From a virus: a stretch of 64,000 nt of DNA. A model generated the notes under the pieces. The model did not search any database. It saw nothing but the letters and a program-made list of their open reading frames with translations, and was not told the DNA's origin. Both the position numbers and the translations under genes were made by a program. Of this stretch, positions 15,902 through 24,854 are shown one piece after another; the stretch's first letter is position 1, and every line of letters begins with the position of its first letter. The stretch is from IMG/VR virus record IMGVR_UViG_3300036790_000468, positions 1 through 64,000 of that record. One strand, written 5' to 3'.

Positions 15902-17098
15902 TCACATCCATGCGTCGGAGTAGGTGATGGTCATGGAGCTGCCGGCATAGTCGGCGCCTGCCAGGACGATGGAGCTGGCCCCGGGTGCCAGGCGCCACCA
16001 GGCGGAAGAGACGTCCGCAGCGATGGGCTGGCCATTGATGGTGGCGACGCGGTTGAGCAGATCGACGACGAGTTGCTCGGTGGCGCTCAGGGTGAGCCCC
16101 GAGAAAGAGATGATCATTCCGCTGGTCTGGTTGTAGAGCGCCGGGCCCGTGATCGGCCCGGTGATCGTCACCAGGGGCCCGGTGCCGAAATTGCCGTTGT
16201 TCGTAGCCATGATCGACGCGGATGCGGCCTGCGCGGGCGGCGTGAGGGGCGGCGTGAGGGGCGGTGTGATCCCGAGCATCTGCCCCGCCGCCGTAGCACT
16301 CTGCGTGTACACGCTCGTGCCGTACTTGCGCGGGTCCGGCGCGATCAGACCGATCGTGAAGATGACGTCGAGCAGCGTTGGATACGACTCGTGCAGCACC
16401 CCAGAACGGCGCACCTGCATCGTCTTGGGTACCGGCTCGTTGTAGACGAACGTCGCCAGCTGGTTCGGCGGCACGCTCGCCTGCAGCAGCGCCCGGGCCG
16501 TGTCGCGCAGCGCCTGCGAAGCGGCTGCCGCGTGCACTGTCACCGTGAGCGGGCGCGGCCCGTAGTATTGCGGGGTCGCATACCCGCCGTGGTCCCCGGC
16601 GCGCTGCACCACGCCGCCCGAGGTAGGCACCCCGTCCAGACCGGTGACGGACTGCACCATCCACGCAGTGCCGTTCGCATCCACCGAACCCAGCGGCACG
16701 CGGTGCGGCCCGTAGGAGAGCGAACCGGTCCAGTACCCGACGTCGGAGGAGCCGGTGGCCGGCCCCACCCCGATGATGATGTTCTCGGTGCCGTACACCG
16801 GCGCCGAACCGGCCGTCACGGCAATCGTCCAGGTGGCCACGTACGTGCCCGGCGCGGCGCCGGACGGGATCTGCCACGCATACGCGTAGAGCCCCACCCC
16901 GCTGCGGTAGACCTGGCCGCCAGTGGGCACCGACGCCCCGACGTAGAGGAACGGGCCTGCGACATCGCTGGACCCGGTGCCGTAGGTGATGTCCAGCTGG
17001 ACGCTGGCCGGGTCGATCAGGACGCCGGAGGGCCCATCCTCGTTGTAGACCGCACACGGCAGCGTGACCGGCTGCCCCGGCAGTGCATAGATCGTCAC
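15902..17098 (-). CDS. distal tail (Dit-like) protein
   Basis: A protein of 398 residues from a GTG overlapping the tape-measure stop. An immunoglobulin-like N-terminal domain (VYNEDGPSGVLIDPASVQLD) precedes a Dit-like region: YTQSATAAGQ, VTITGPITGPALYNQ, STWW-like SSAWWRLAPG and a final GSSMTITYSD. Dit proteins form the hexameric ring linking tail tube and baseplate. Gene order immediately after the tape measure supports the call. A short proline repeat, TPPLTPPLTPP, joins the two parts and is encoded by a 15-bp DNA repeat near 16240. Confidence 0.7.
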   Translation of the reverse strand: MTIYALPGQPVTLPCAVYNEDGPSGVLIDPASVQLDITYGTGSSDVAGPFLYVGASVPTGGQVYRSGVGLYAYAWQIPSGAAPGTYVATWTIAVTAGSAPVYGTENIIIGVGPATGSSDVGYWTGSLSYGPHRVPLGSVDANGTAWMVQSVTGLDGVPTSGGVVQRAGDHGGYATPQYYGPRPLTVTVHAAAASQALRDTARALLQASVPPNQLATFVYNEPVPKTMQVRRSGVLHESYPTLLDVIFTIGLIAPDPRKYGTSVYTQSATAAGQMLGITPPLTPPLTPPAQAASASIMATNNGNFGTGPLVTITGPITGPALYNQTSGMIISFSGLTLSATEQLVVDLLNRVATINGQPIAADVSSAWWRLAPGASSIVLAGADYAGSSMTITYSDAWM

Positions 17099-20000
17099 GG
17101 GGCGACCCCCACCGCGATGGCGAGCTCGCGGCGCAGCGATGCCGCCTGCTCGGCGTTCGGCAAGCTGCCGTAAAAGTTCTGCGTCACATTCCCCCGAGCG
17201 CCGACGCCGGCAAGGATGTCCCGCGTCTGACCGGCGGTGAAGATCTGCATGTCCTGCTTCGGCACGCCGAGTTCCGGGCCTTCCTCGCCGAACATGGCCA
17301 GCTGGCCAGCCTGCGCGATGCCGCCGCCAGCGTGCGCCTGCACGCGGCTGCCGCCCGGGGTGAGCACCGCGCCCACGGAGTTCTCGAGCACGTTGACCGT
17401 CCCGGTCGAGGAGTCGATGAACTCGAGCAACCCCTTGATCCCCTTGACGGCCTTGGTCGTATCCACGTCGATCGTGATGTCCGCGGGAAGCTTGAAGAGC
17501 TCGGCGGCGAGCTGCTGCACCGCGGTCTTGTTGAACCCGGCCTTCTGCGCCGCGGCCTCGAACGCGCGCTCCTCCTGCGCCAGCTTCGCGTTCGCGTCGT
17601 CGTACGCCTGGGACGCGCCCTTGGTGTTGATCTCGTTCTGGTAGACCGCCGCAGCCGCCTTGTCCGCGGCCGTCGCGATCCCCGTGAGCACCGTGATGTT
17701 CGCGGCGCCCTGGGTGCTGGTGACATCCAGGGACTTCCCGTTCGTCGATACCGCCGTAGTCAGCGACCCGAGCGATGTCGTGAAGGCCGCCTCCGAGCTC
17801 AGCAGGTTGTTCGTCGTCCCGGACAGGGCCGTCAGGGCGGTCGAATAGGCGCTCGCCTCACTGCTGGCCTGCGTGTACTGCTCCTCCGCGCCGATCAGCT
17901 GGTAGTTGACCTGCTGCTGCGCGGTGCTGAACCCCAGGAGCGCGACGGAGCCCTGCGCGCTGGCCTGGGCCTGGCTCACCATCGACATGTATCCGGCCTG
18001 CAGCGTGTGGGTCATCGCGTCCACCTGCGCACGCGCGTCCACCACGGCCATCGTGTAGTAGCTCGTCGCCTGGTTGGTCACGTCGGTGGCCTGCGCTTGG
18101 AGCTGCATGTTGACCCCGGCTGCACCGACCGCCGCGCTTACGTACTGCGCGGTGGCCGCCGCCGCCAGCAGCCGGTCGCCGTATTCGACGGTCGCTTGGT
18201 TGCTCATCTGCGTCTGCTCGGTCTGGAGCAGCATCTGCGAGCCGAGGGCGGCGACGGACGCGTCATAGATCTGCGTGGACTGCTCCGCGGCCAGCAGGGC
18301 GTCTGACTGCGCCTGGTCCTGCCCGATCGCCTGTGCTACGGAGGAGGCGATCGCGTCGAGAGCGGCTTTCTGCTGCTCGAGCTGGTTGACCTGGATGTCT
18401 GTGCCGCGCCCGGCTTCGGGCCCCGACTTCGCCGCGCTCTGCATCGCCGCAAGCTTCGCGGTGTATGCGGCCGTGACCTGCTGCTGTACCTGCGCTTCAC
18501 CCGAGGCGTACTCGATCAGCTGTGCCTGGGAGAGCCCGAGCGTCTTGGAGATGTCAGCGAGGTTCGTCTTGGCGAGCGTCGACTGGATCGTGGCCGCCGT
18601 GTTGTCGCCGACCGAGTTCGAGTCCTGCGAGACGGCGGAGGTGAAATCAGCGGCCGAGACGGCGCTGCTGGAGAACATGCCCCCCAGCATCGGCAGGACA
18701 CTCATTAAGCCGAACGCGGCCATCCCCAACGGCCCGTACATGACCTCCGCAAGGCCACCCATCGAGCCACCCATCGACTCCGCCCCCTTCGCCGCGACGC
18801 CCTCAGCCTCGGACACGCCGTTCACCGCAGCACGCGCGGCATTCGCGTTGGCCAGCAGGGAGGTGAACTCCTCCTCGGAGTAGCCGCCCATCGGCGCCGG
18901 CGTCATGGTCTGCGGGACGAAGTCGAGATACCGGATGGAGGTGTTGAACGCGATCGCCTCGGCCTGCAGCGAGTCCATCTCGGTGCGGGCCCGGAAGTAC
19001 ATCAGGTCCAGCGCGGCCTGCTGCTCGTCGGTGAGGGCCGTGGTCGCCTCGAGCTGTGCCTGGATCGCGGAGTAGACGGAGATGAACGCCGCGGTCCCCG
19101 ATTCGGAGGCGAGCTGCACCTGCTCGAGCCACTCGCTCAGGGCGACGCCCGACATGGACGTGAACTCGTCGATGCCGCGCTGCAGGAACGCCTCGTCCGC
19201 GTCGAACGCCGCGGCGATCTCCTCGGCCTCCTGCGCGGCGATCGCGTCCACCGCAGCCTTCGCGCGGGCCGCGGGGTCCATGATGACCCCGGCCGTAGAC
19301 AGTCCCGCCTCGAGCAGGTCCACCCCGGCCAGGGCCGCATTCCCGAACCCGCGGCCCCACGCGGCACCGGCCTCGGTCCCGGCCTCCTGCGCAGGACCCT
19401 GCGTCGCCGCAGCGAGGTCCGCACCCACCGCTGCCGCACCCTCGGTGGCCGTCGCCGCCATGCCGGCGTTCAGCGCGTCCCCCGCGGCCATCCCCGCCTG
19501 GGTCATCGTCGTCTCGAGAGACGCCTGAACCGCGTCGCCGACCTTCTGCGCGAGGCCGTCCGCGCCCGTCGCGGCCGACTCCCCGATACCCATCGTCAGC
19601 GCGTCCCCCGCGGCCGCGCCGGCTTGTACGAGCGCATCCCCGAGAGAGGCCTCGATCCCCGCGGCCACCTTCACCGCAGTGCGTGCCCCGGCTCCGGCGG
19701 CACTGCTCGCGATCCCCGCGGCGAGAGCGTCCCCGGCCTCGACTCCGGCCTCCAGCGCCGCGTCCCCGACCTTGGCGCCCAGGGCGCGCCCGAGGAGGGA
19801 GCCGAGCAGGCCGGTGGCGCCCGCGGCGTACGCCCCGGCCGCCGCGATCCCACCACGCTCGGCGCTGGCGAACGCGCTGGCGAACGAGTCGCCCGCCTCG
19901 TGGCCCATCTGCCCGGCGAGCGCGTCAATCTGCCCGGCGCCCGAGGCGAGCGCCGACTGCAGCTGCCCGAGGAGCTGCTCGCCCGCGCCCGCGTCGCCTT

Positions 20001-20334
20001 CCCCGAGGCCCTCGCCGAAGGCGCCGGCCAGCTCGGAGCCGGTGGCCGCGATCCGTCCGGCGCTCTCATCGAGAGAGGTGAGCAGGCCGTCCGCGAGCTC
20101 GGCCCCCGCGGCGTCGCCCGCGCCGGAGACAGCCTCGATCAGGCCCGCGCCGATGTCGTCGCCGCCGCGCGATGCCGCGGAGGCGAGCTGCTGCACAAGG
20201 ACGTCGCCCCCCGCGGCGCCGGCCGCGGAGCACGCGGACTGGAGGATCTCGACCAGCTGATCCTCGATACCTGCCTCGTCGACACCGAGGGCGACGTACG
20301 CTGTCGCCACGCGGAACCCGGATTCACCCGGCAT
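17095..20334 (-). CDS. tail tape measure protein
   Basis: This is the longest gene of the late operon, 1079 residues, almost entirely Ala-rich helical sequence. A hydrophobic stretch lies near the middle (EVMYGPLGMAAFGLMSVLPM), and the C-terminus reads SRVQAHAGGGIAQAGQLAMF followed by GEEGPELGVPKQ, the usual tape-measure ending. The first 350 residues contain repeats of the form GDALxxGxxxSA about 35-40 residues apart. The protein sets tail length and crosses the membrane during DNA entry. It follows the frameshifted chaperone pair. Confidence 0.9.
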   Translation of the reverse strand: MPGESGFRVATAYVALGVDEAGIEDQLVEILQSACSAAGAAGGDVLVQQLASAASRGGDDIGAGLIEAVSGAGDAAGAELADGLLTSLDESAGRIAATGSELAGAFGEGLGEGDAGAGEQLLGQLQSALASGAGQIDALAGQMGHEAGDSFASAFASAERGGIAAAGAYAAGATGLLGSLLGRALGAKVGDAALEAGVEAGDALAAGIASSAAGAGARTAVKVAAGIEASLGDALVQAGAAAGDALTMGIGESAATGADGLAQKVGDAVQASLETTMTQAGMAAGDALNAGMAATATEGAAAVGADLAAATQGPAQEAGTEAGAAWGRGFGNAALAGVDLLEAGLSTAGVIMDPAARAKAAVDAIAAQEAEEIAAAFDADEAFLQRGIDEFTSMSGVALSEWLEQVQLASESGTAAFISVYSAIQAQLEATTALTDEQQAALDLMYFRARTEMDSLQAEAIAFNTSIRYLDFVPQTMTPAPMGGYSEEEFTSLLANANAARAAVNGVSEAEGVAAKGAESMGGSMGGLAEVMYGPLGMAAFGLMSVLPMLGGMFSSSAVSAADFTSAVSQDSNSVGDNTAATIQSTLAKTNLADISKTLGLSQAQLIEYASGEAQVQQQVTAAYTAKLAAMQSAAKSGPEAGRGTDIQVNQLEQQKAALDAIASSVAQAIGQDQAQSDALLAAEQSTQIYDASVAALGSQMLLQTEQTQMSNQATVEYGDRLLAAAATAQYVSAAVGAAGVNMQLQAQATDVTNQATSYYTMAVVDARAQVDAMTHTLQAGYMSMVSQAQASAQGSVALLGFSTAQQQVNYQLIGAEEQYTQASSEASAYSTALTALSGTTNNLLSSEAAFTTSLGSLTTAVSTNGKSLDVTSTQGAANITVLTGIATAADKAAAAVYQNEINTKGASQAYDDANAKLAQEERAFEAAAQKAGFNKTAVQQLAAELFKLPADITIDVDTTKAVKGIKGLLEFIDSSTGTVNVLENSVGAVLTPGGSRVQAHAGGGIAQAGQLAMFGEEGPELGVPKQDMQIFTAGQTRDILAGVGARGNVTQNFYGSLPNAEQAASLRRELAIAVGVAP

Positions 20335-20346
20335 GCTCTCCTCCTC

Positions 20347-20969
20347 TCAGCAGGACAGGACGTCGTTCAGGGCGCTGCCCCGGACCGCGTCGCGCGTGGC
20401 GGGGATCCAGTCGATGCCGTCGCCCGCGCGCCCTGGGGCCCCGCGGTGCCGCGCTTCCCGGGCGATCGCGCTCTGGACGCAGCCTGGGTAGTGCGAGAGG
20501 CGCCGGGCGAGACGGAAGATCCGGTCCGCGGGCTCGGTGTGCATGTCGTCGATGCGGTGGATGGCGGACAGATCGGACTCAATGTCTGCTTCGTGGGCGG
20601 CCACCCACAGGATCTGGGCGAGCCGCCGCGTCAGTTTCCCTCCGGCTCCGGGGCGCCGAGCGCGTGGTTGACGGCGTTGCCGACGGCTTCGCGCCACTCC
20701 TCGCGCGTCTTCACGGCGGCGAGAAGGGTGTCGAGTCCGTCGGCGCCGAGGAGGCGCTCGAGCAGCTCGAACTCGGCCTCAACGATCTTCTTGCCGGCCT
20801 TGACGATGCGCAGGTAGGCGAGGGCGGCGCCGAAGTCGGAGCCGGCAGTCGTCGTCCAGGCGCGGCCCTCCTTCTCGAACAGGACGTGCGCGGCCGGGAC
20901 GGCGTCCTGCGGCTCCGGTGCCGGCTTCGGCTTCGCCGAGTTGCTCTTGCGGGCGGTGACTGTGGCCAT
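20347..20969 (-). CDS. tail assembly chaperone GT fusion (-1 frameshift)
   Basis: The shorter chaperone frame (20631-20969) ends EPEGN-stop at a GGGAAAC heptamer. Slipping back one base continues as KLTRRLAQILWVAAHEADIE into an overlapping frame that ends at 20347. The fusion is about 206 residues. This is the lambda G/GT arrangement conserved in siphoviruses, where the two forms are made at a fixed ratio and guide tape-measure folding and tail-tube assembly. The free frame 20347-20697 has no good start of its own. Confidence 0.8.
20631..20969 (-). CDS. tail assembly chaperone (G-like)
   Basis: The 112-residue product has a Lys/Pro-rich N-terminus, then a helical domain (DFGAALAYLRIVKAGKKIVE, FELLERLLGADGLDTLLAAV). 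Placement between the major tail protein and the tape measure is diagnostic. The last codons form the slippery heptamer that yields the longer GT product. Confidence 0.85.
   Translation of the reverse strand: MATVTARKSNSAKPKPAPEPQDAVPAAHVLFEKEGRAWTTTAGSDFGAALAYLRIVKAGKKIVEAEFELLERLLGADGLDTLLAAVKTREEWREAVGNAVNHALGAPEPEGN
20634..20640 (-). other. programmed -1 ribosomal frameshift site GGGAAAC
   Basis: On the minus strand the codons read GAG GGA AAC TGA. The heptamer G-GGA-AAC matches the X-XXY-YYZ slippery rule and sits directly before the stop of the zero frame. Shifting to GGG AAA CTG opens a long, conserved-looking extension. Confidence 0.8.
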
Positions 20970-20987
20970 GGCTGGCTGGCCCCTTCC

Positions 20988-21569
20988 TTACGCGGTCTGG
21001 TCGACCCAGTGCACCGGGGACTGGGTCGGGGAGACCCAGTAGGCGGTGAACGTGGTCGAGTAGGTCTTCTGGTTCTTGTTGTCGAACTTGACCTGCGCCT
21101 TGGCGGTGGACAGGGCCTTGAACACGTTGATGCGCTCCCGGGCCGGCGCGCCGGTGGCGAGGGTCGGCGCCCAACCGTCGAAAACCAACGACACGTAGGT
21201 CGGCTGGAAGGAGGAGACCGTGGTGACGAGGTCGCCGGTGGTGTAGCTGGCGTTCGTGCCGATCGTGAGCAGCCCGTTGAGGACCACGCCGAGGTTGGCG
21301 AGGGTGGTCTCGGCCAGCTCCGTCTGGATCTGGACTTTCCGGGCGGTCATCCGGCCGCCGATGGGGTCGGGGATCTGGTCGACGGTGATGTCCTGGATGG
21401 TCTGGTCGACCATCAGGGTCACGCCGCCCTTGGTACCCCCGACGTCGGTGAAGCCGGAGGGGGCGCCCGCGGCGACGGTGGCCGCGGAGTCCGCCGGGTA
21501 GGTGGTGCCGTACGGGGCGTAGTACAGCGACCCGGGGCCCATCAGGACATTGACTGCGGTGACGGTCAC
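20988..21569 (-). CDS. major tail (tube) protein
   Basis: A protein of 193 residues: LMGPGSLYYAPYGTTYPADS at the start, GTKGGVTLMVDQTIQDITVD, and SLVFDGWAPTLATGAP near the middle. These match the beta-barrel tail tube subunits of actinobacterial siphoviruses. Position just before the chaperones and tape measure fits. It should polymerise into hexameric rings of the non-contractile tail. Confidence 0.8.
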   Translation of the reverse strand: MTVTAVNVLMGPGSLYYAPYGTTYPADSAATVAAGAPSGFTDVGGTKGGVTLMVDQTIQDITVDQIPDPIGGRMTARKVQIQTELAETTLANLGVVLNGLLTIGTNASYTTGDLVTTVSSFQPTYVSLVFDGWAPTLATGAPARERINVFKALSTAKAQVKFDNKNQKTYSTTFTAYWVSPTQSPVHWVDQTA

Positions 21570-21570
21570 G

Positions 21571-21930
21571 TCAGCTCACCCCGGGGATCTGCAGCAGTGC
21601 GACCTGCGCCGTGGTCACGACGGAGAAGTCGACCCATACGGCGTTGATGCCGGTGGAGGGCTCGTCGTAGGGGGATGGGAACGGGCCGATGCAGTAGATC
21701 GTCGATGCGGAGAGCGACACGGTGGGCGCCGTGACGGCCTGGCCGAGCACGAGCGACCCGATGTTCAGGGTGAGCACCGTCGCGGACGCGCCGACCGAGA
21801 CGTAGAGGATTTCCCGGCCGGTGTTCGACCACGACACCCCCGTGAAGCCGGTCATGGCCTGCAGCGCCGGGGTGACGCCCGCGACCGAAAGCGGCTGGAT
21901 CGACGGCTGGAGGTTGAGGCGGTTGGTCAT
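21571..21930 (-). CDS. small beta-rich structural protein
   Basis: A 119-residue protein: FTGVSWSNTGREILYVSVGA, then a hydrophobic beta-rich core and SPYDEPSTGINAVWVDFS. It resembles decoration or tail-accessory subunits in size and composition, but no family is recognised. It lies one base downstream of the 74-residue basic protein and directly upstream of the tail tube gene. Confidence 0.55.
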   Translation of the reverse strand: MTNRLNLQPSIQPLSVAGVTPALQAMTGFTGVSWSNTGREILYVSVGASATVLTLNIGSLVLGQAVTAPTVSLSASTIYCIGPFPSPYDEPSTGINAVWVDFSVVTTAQVALLQIPGVS

Positions 21931-22155
21931 CTACTTGCCCTTCTTCTTCGATCCGGTGTGGTGGAAGCCCTTCGCGTTGATCGCGAACTGGGCTTTCTTG
22001 CGCAGCCCGGGATCCTTGGACTTGGCCGCGGCGGCGAGCTTCGCGGCCGGGATGGGCTCGCCCTGCGGCACGCCGAGCGCGGTGTGCAGGGACCCCTCCT
22101 TCAACTTCGCGATCTTGATCGGCTTCTGGGCGGCCGACTTCTTACTTGCCGCCAT
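21931..22155 (-). CDS. small basic Lys-rich protein
   Basis: A 74-residue, strongly basic protein. Two Lys/Ala-rich segments flank GSLHTALGVPQGEPIPAAKL, and the tail ends GSKKKGK. It overlaps the preceding gene by 14 bases. Small Lys-rich ORFs with an LGVPxGxPIP motif sit before the tail tube gene in several actinophages; the role is unknown, perhaps nucleic-acid or tail assembly related. Confidence 0.6.
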   Translation of the reverse strand: MAASKKSAAQKPIKIAKLKEGSLHTALGVPQGEPIPAAKLAAAAKSKDPGLRKKAQFAINAKGFHHTGSKKKGK

Positions 22156-22339
22156 CGGGAACCGCCTCCTTCGACCCCGGCGCGACCACCACCGCGGGAG
22201 CCGGGGCCGGCGCGGTGGGCGCCGGGCCGTCCCACGCCTTCGGGTCGAGGAGGAGCCCTTCGCGCTCGAGCTGCGCGGCCTCCTGCTCGCCGACGTCCTG
22301 AAGCGTGTCGGGCTGGAAAACGGTGCGAACTTGGGGCAT
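22142..22339 (-). CDS. small structural-region protein
   Basis: A 65-residue product from the ATG at 22339 (MPQVRTVFQPDTLQDVGEQE), which overlaps the preceding TGA by one base. An acidic helix with QLEREGLLLD is followed by an Ala/Pro-rich tail. The larger open frame reaching 23011 is out of register with the genes it crosses. Function unknown. Confidence 0.55.
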   Translation of the reverse strand: MPQVRTVFQPDTLQDVGEQEAAQLEREGLLLDPKAWDGPAPTAPAPAPAVVVAPGSKEAVPDGGK

Positions 22340-22839
22340 CAGGAGGCCTCCGGGATCCACGAGAACTGCATGTCGAAGGAGAAGTGCGCGTAGCTGGCGA
22401 TGTCGCCGAGGATCTCCCGGGGCTCTGTGAGCAGCACCGCGGCCTGCACCGAGGCGTGCGCGTAGCCCGCGGTCGGCATCGCCACCTGCCGCGCGGCCCC
22501 CGTGTACTGGACGGTGCGCGCCGCGGCCTTGATCTGCTCGGCAAGCTGCGCGGTGCGCGCCCACGGCGGCTTGTTCGAGACGTTCGGCGCGCCCCCCGCC
22601 ACCGGCAGCGTCAGGTTCACGCCCCAGCAGTGGATCGAGAGGACCGGATTGTTCAGCGGCACATACGAGTCGGGCGTCCCACCGACCACGGGACCGACCT
22701 CGACGAACCCGGTCTGGTACCACTTCGTCGGGTCCTGCGGCAGCGCCGTGCCGACCATCGCCGCGGTGAAGCCCGGGACGGCCGCGGACAGCCAGCCGCA
22801 GGCAACCAGGCGCGCGGTGGGCAGCAGGAGCGTCGTCAC
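22339..22839 (-). CDS. tail terminator-like protein
   Basis: A 166-residue product from the GTG at 22839 (GTGA overlap). Segments include LPTARLVACGWLSAAVPGF, VVGGTPDSYVPLNNPVLSIH, and HFSFDMQFSWIP at the end. Length, predicted alpha/beta character and its place shortly before the tail tube gene fit a tail-terminator or neck protein. The assignment is from synteny. Confidence 0.5.
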   Translation of the reverse strand: MTTLLLPTARLVACGWLSAAVPGFTAAMVGTALPQDPTKWYQTGFVEVGPVVGGTPDSYVPLNNPVLSIHCWGVNLTLPVAGGAPNVSNKPPWARTAQLAEQIKAAARTVQYTGAARQVAMPTAGYAHASVQAAVLLTEPREILGDIASYAHFSFDMQFSWIPEAS

Positions 22840-23087
22840 TTCGCCCCCGCCTGGATGTCGTCGGCGCTCGGGTGCTCGTCCGGGTGATGCTTGCGGCATA
22901 CGGTGAACGCCGTGCCCTGCACCGGGTGGCGCCCCAGGCGCGGGCAGCGGCGCACGTGGCAGTTGTGGCGGCGCAACACCACCAGCGGCACAGCGAGGAT
23001 CGAGGCGTCACCGCCGATGCCGGACCAGAAGCCGTATACGGGCCCGGACAGGTTGTCGAGGCCGAGGAGGTGCGCGAGGGCGTTCAT
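22836..23087 (-). CDS. small hydrophobic protein with His/Cys motif
   Basis: An 83-residue product from the ATG at 23087 (MNALAHLLGLDNLSG). It has a hydrophobic middle (YGFWSGIGGDASILAVPLV) then HNCHVRRCPRLGRHPV and VCRKHHPDE, a Cys/His pattern that could hold a metal. Proteins of this kind occur between the gp10-like and tail genes in many Streptomyces phages. Membrane association is possible. Confidence 0.6.
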   Translation of the reverse strand: MNALAHLLGLDNLSGPVYGFWSGIGGDASILAVPLVVLRRHNCHVRRCPRLGRHPVQGTAFTVCRKHHPDEHPSADDIQAGAK

Positions 23088-23467
23088 CAGCGCTCCCGGT
23101 AGAGCGCGGGGCGCATGTACGACTGCTCCGGCGTGTTGCCGTGGCGAGCGTGGGCGTCTACGACGCGCCCGGTGTGCGTCTCGTACTCCCGGACCCACTC
23201 TTCGCCGTGGAACCCGAGCTCGGTCGCGGCGGCGTAGGGGACGGGGCCGTCGTCGTCGGGGAAGGAGCCGATCTGCAGCTCCGGGCCGTCGCCGGTCTCG
23301 AGGACCTGGTAGGCCTCGGAGTCGCGCAGGCGACCGGTCTGGACGGGGGTGGCGGCTTGCATGTCGGCGAGGATCGCGGGGCCGAACTGCTCCTCGAGCA
23401 TGACGGCCTCGGCAGCGCGCAGCTGCTCGAGCCAGTCGGGCTCCATGACGACGGATACGCCGGCCAT
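23087..23467 (-). CDS. HK97 gp10-like head-tail joining protein
   Basis: A 126-residue product. The pattern ADMQAATPVQTGRLRDSE, then VPYAAATELGFHGEEWV and SYMRPALYRER, matches gp10-family proteins (TPVxTGxLxxS near the N-terminus, YAxxxExG in the middle and a PxxRPA ending). These join the connector to the tail. It lies between connector and tail tube genes. Confidence 0.75.
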   Translation of the reverse strand: MAGVSVVMEPDWLEQLRAAEAVMLEEQFGPAILADMQAATPVQTGRLRDSEAYQVLETGDGPELQIGSFPDDDGPVPYAAATELGFHGEEWVREYETHTGRVVDAHARHGNTPEQSYMRPALYRER

Positions 23468-23596
23468 TGCCTCGCCGCCCCTCTCCGGGCACGGTCACGG
23501 GGGTCGGCTTTCCGCCCGTTTCCGGGGCGGTGGCTGGCGCCGATTGGTACGGGATCAGTGTAGGGGTGGATCGAACGTTTGTGCGAGTGTGCGAGC

Positions 23597-24013
23597 CTAG
23601 GCGATCGGGACGCCGACTCCCGGGCCCGCGACGGAGTTCTGCGGCGCGGAGAGCACGACCGGCCCGGTACCGCCCGGGGCGACGAACGTGATCGAGTACG
23701 GGGCGATCTGGTGCCCCGTCGAGTCGTACAGCAGCACCGCGGCCACGTACTGGAGGCCCGCGATCCCCGCGAGCGCCGGGCAGTCCGTCGCGATCACGCT
23801 GGTGCTGATCGAGCCCGTGTCGTCGAGCGGCACGACCTGGCGCTGCGGCATCACCGCGGTGTTGGTCGCGAAGTCGCTGTAGCGCAGCGGGATCAGCGGC
23901 GTGATGACCACGCGGGAGACGAGCCCGGAGTTGACCGGCGGGTAGGCCGCCTGCAGGGTGGCGTCGAGCCACGTGCCGATGACGGCGACAGAGGTCAGAT
24001 CGGTGACGGCCAT
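23597..24013 (-). CDS. phage structural protein of unknown role
   Basis: A 138-residue product from the ATG at 24013 (TGATG overlap). Beta-rich, with VSRVVITPLIPLRYSDFATN and PQRQVVPLDDTGSIS. A 129-base untranslated gap separates it from the gp10-like gene. No family recognised; the genomic place suggests a neck or decoration component. Confidence 0.5.
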   Translation of the reverse strand: MAVTDLTSVAVIGTWLDATLQAAYPPVNSGLVSRVVITPLIPLRYSDFATNTAVMPQRQVVPLDDTGSISTSVIATDCPALAGIAGLQYVAAVLLYDSTGHQIAPYSITFVAPGGTGPVVLSAPQNSVAGPGVGVPIA

Positions 24014-24789
24014 CAGTCCAGAACCCAACTGTTCGTGGTGGGGGCGACGGTACAGTCGACCTCGATCCAACCGCCCGGGGGCACGCGCCAGGAGGAGAGC
24101 GGCAGCGCACCGGCAGACTGGGTGTAGACGCTGGTCATCGCCGGTGCGCTCGAGCCGCCCATGTAGGCGCCCTGCTTCACCGCGGTGACGGTGCCCCCGG
24201 CGAGCGTGACCGTGGCCCATCTCCAGTGCGGGTTCTGCACCGGTGTCGTCCCCGTGGGCAACGCGGCAGCGGTGACGGGCCCCGGCTTCTGCTGGCCGTC
24301 GATGACCTCGAGTCCCGTCGTCGGGATCGAGATGCTCGCCGCCGTGTACAGGCCGGTGAACTTGATGCGGCCCAGCAGGCACTGCATGCCGCCGTTGCCG
24401 TCGTCGCGCGCCGTGGGCGCCGCGCTCTCCGTGTCCATCTGGGGGATGTCGACCATGGGGCCGATTCCGGCCGCGGCGGGGGTGGGCGGGGTGACGAGCA
24501 GCTCGATCAGCGAGTAGGGGCCGCCGCTCGCCGGGACGACGATGTTGCTGACCGCGTTGCCCTCGAGGACCTGGTAGTACGTGTTCGCCGGGGTGATCTC
24601 GCTGTTGCCGGTGAGGGTCGCGGACCAGGCGCCGTCCTGGGCGGTGGTCACGGAGGTGGCGGAGATGATGTCCGCGTCGGCGAGGTATCCGGGCACGCCC
24701 GGGGTGCCGGTCATGAGGGTGATGCGGACGGCGATGTTCGCCAGGGCGTTGCTGCCCGCGTCGGTCGCCGCGCTCTGGACGATCGGCAC
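24013..24789 (-). CDS. phage structural protein, beta-rich
   Basis: A 258-residue product starting MPIVQSAATDAGSNALANIA. The first 110 residues look like a prealbumin/carboxypeptidase-like beta sandwich (SATSVTTAQDGAWSATLTGN), often found in phage appendages. The rest is Thr/Pro-rich with WRWATVTLAGGTVTAVKQGA. Function unknown; perhaps a head fibre or neck appendage. Confidence 0.5.
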   Translation of the reverse strand: MPIVQSAATDAGSNALANIAVRITLMTGTPGVPGYLADADIISATSVTTAQDGAWSATLTGNSEITPANTYYQVLEGNAVSNIVVPASGGPYSLIELLVTPPTPAAAGIGPMVDIPQMDTESAAPTARDDGNGGMQCLLGRIKFTGLYTAASISIPTTGLEVIDGQQKPGPVTAAALPTGTTPVQNPHWRWATVTLAGGTVTAVKQGAYMGGSSAPAMTSVYTQSAGALPLSSWRVPPGGWIEVDCTVAPTTNSWVLD

Positions 24790-24811
24790 CGCTCACCTCC
24801 GGTCGAAGGGT

Positions 24812-24845
24812 GGCCGCCCCCACCGAGGGGGTTACGGAGGCGGCC
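24812..24845 (-). terminator. nested hairpin between late genes
   Basis: GGCCGCC (24812-24818) pairs with GGCGGCC (24839-24845), and inside it CCCCC pairs with GGGGG around ACCGA. The element fills the short gap between the genes ending at 24855 and starting at 24789. It may act as a partial terminator or RNA-processing hairpin in the late transcript. Confidence 0.4.
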
Positions 24846-24854
24846 GGTCTCGGG

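Noticed and set aside
14862-17057. Extension of the minor tail frame to a 1137-residue ORF
   Set aside because: Upstream of 14861 this frame is out of register with two well-supported tail genes and has Arg/Gly/His-rich shadow composition.
20172-21647. 491-residue plus-strand ORF across the tail genes
   Set aside because: Antisense to the tape measure, chaperone and tail tube genes and dominated by Arg, Gly and Val.
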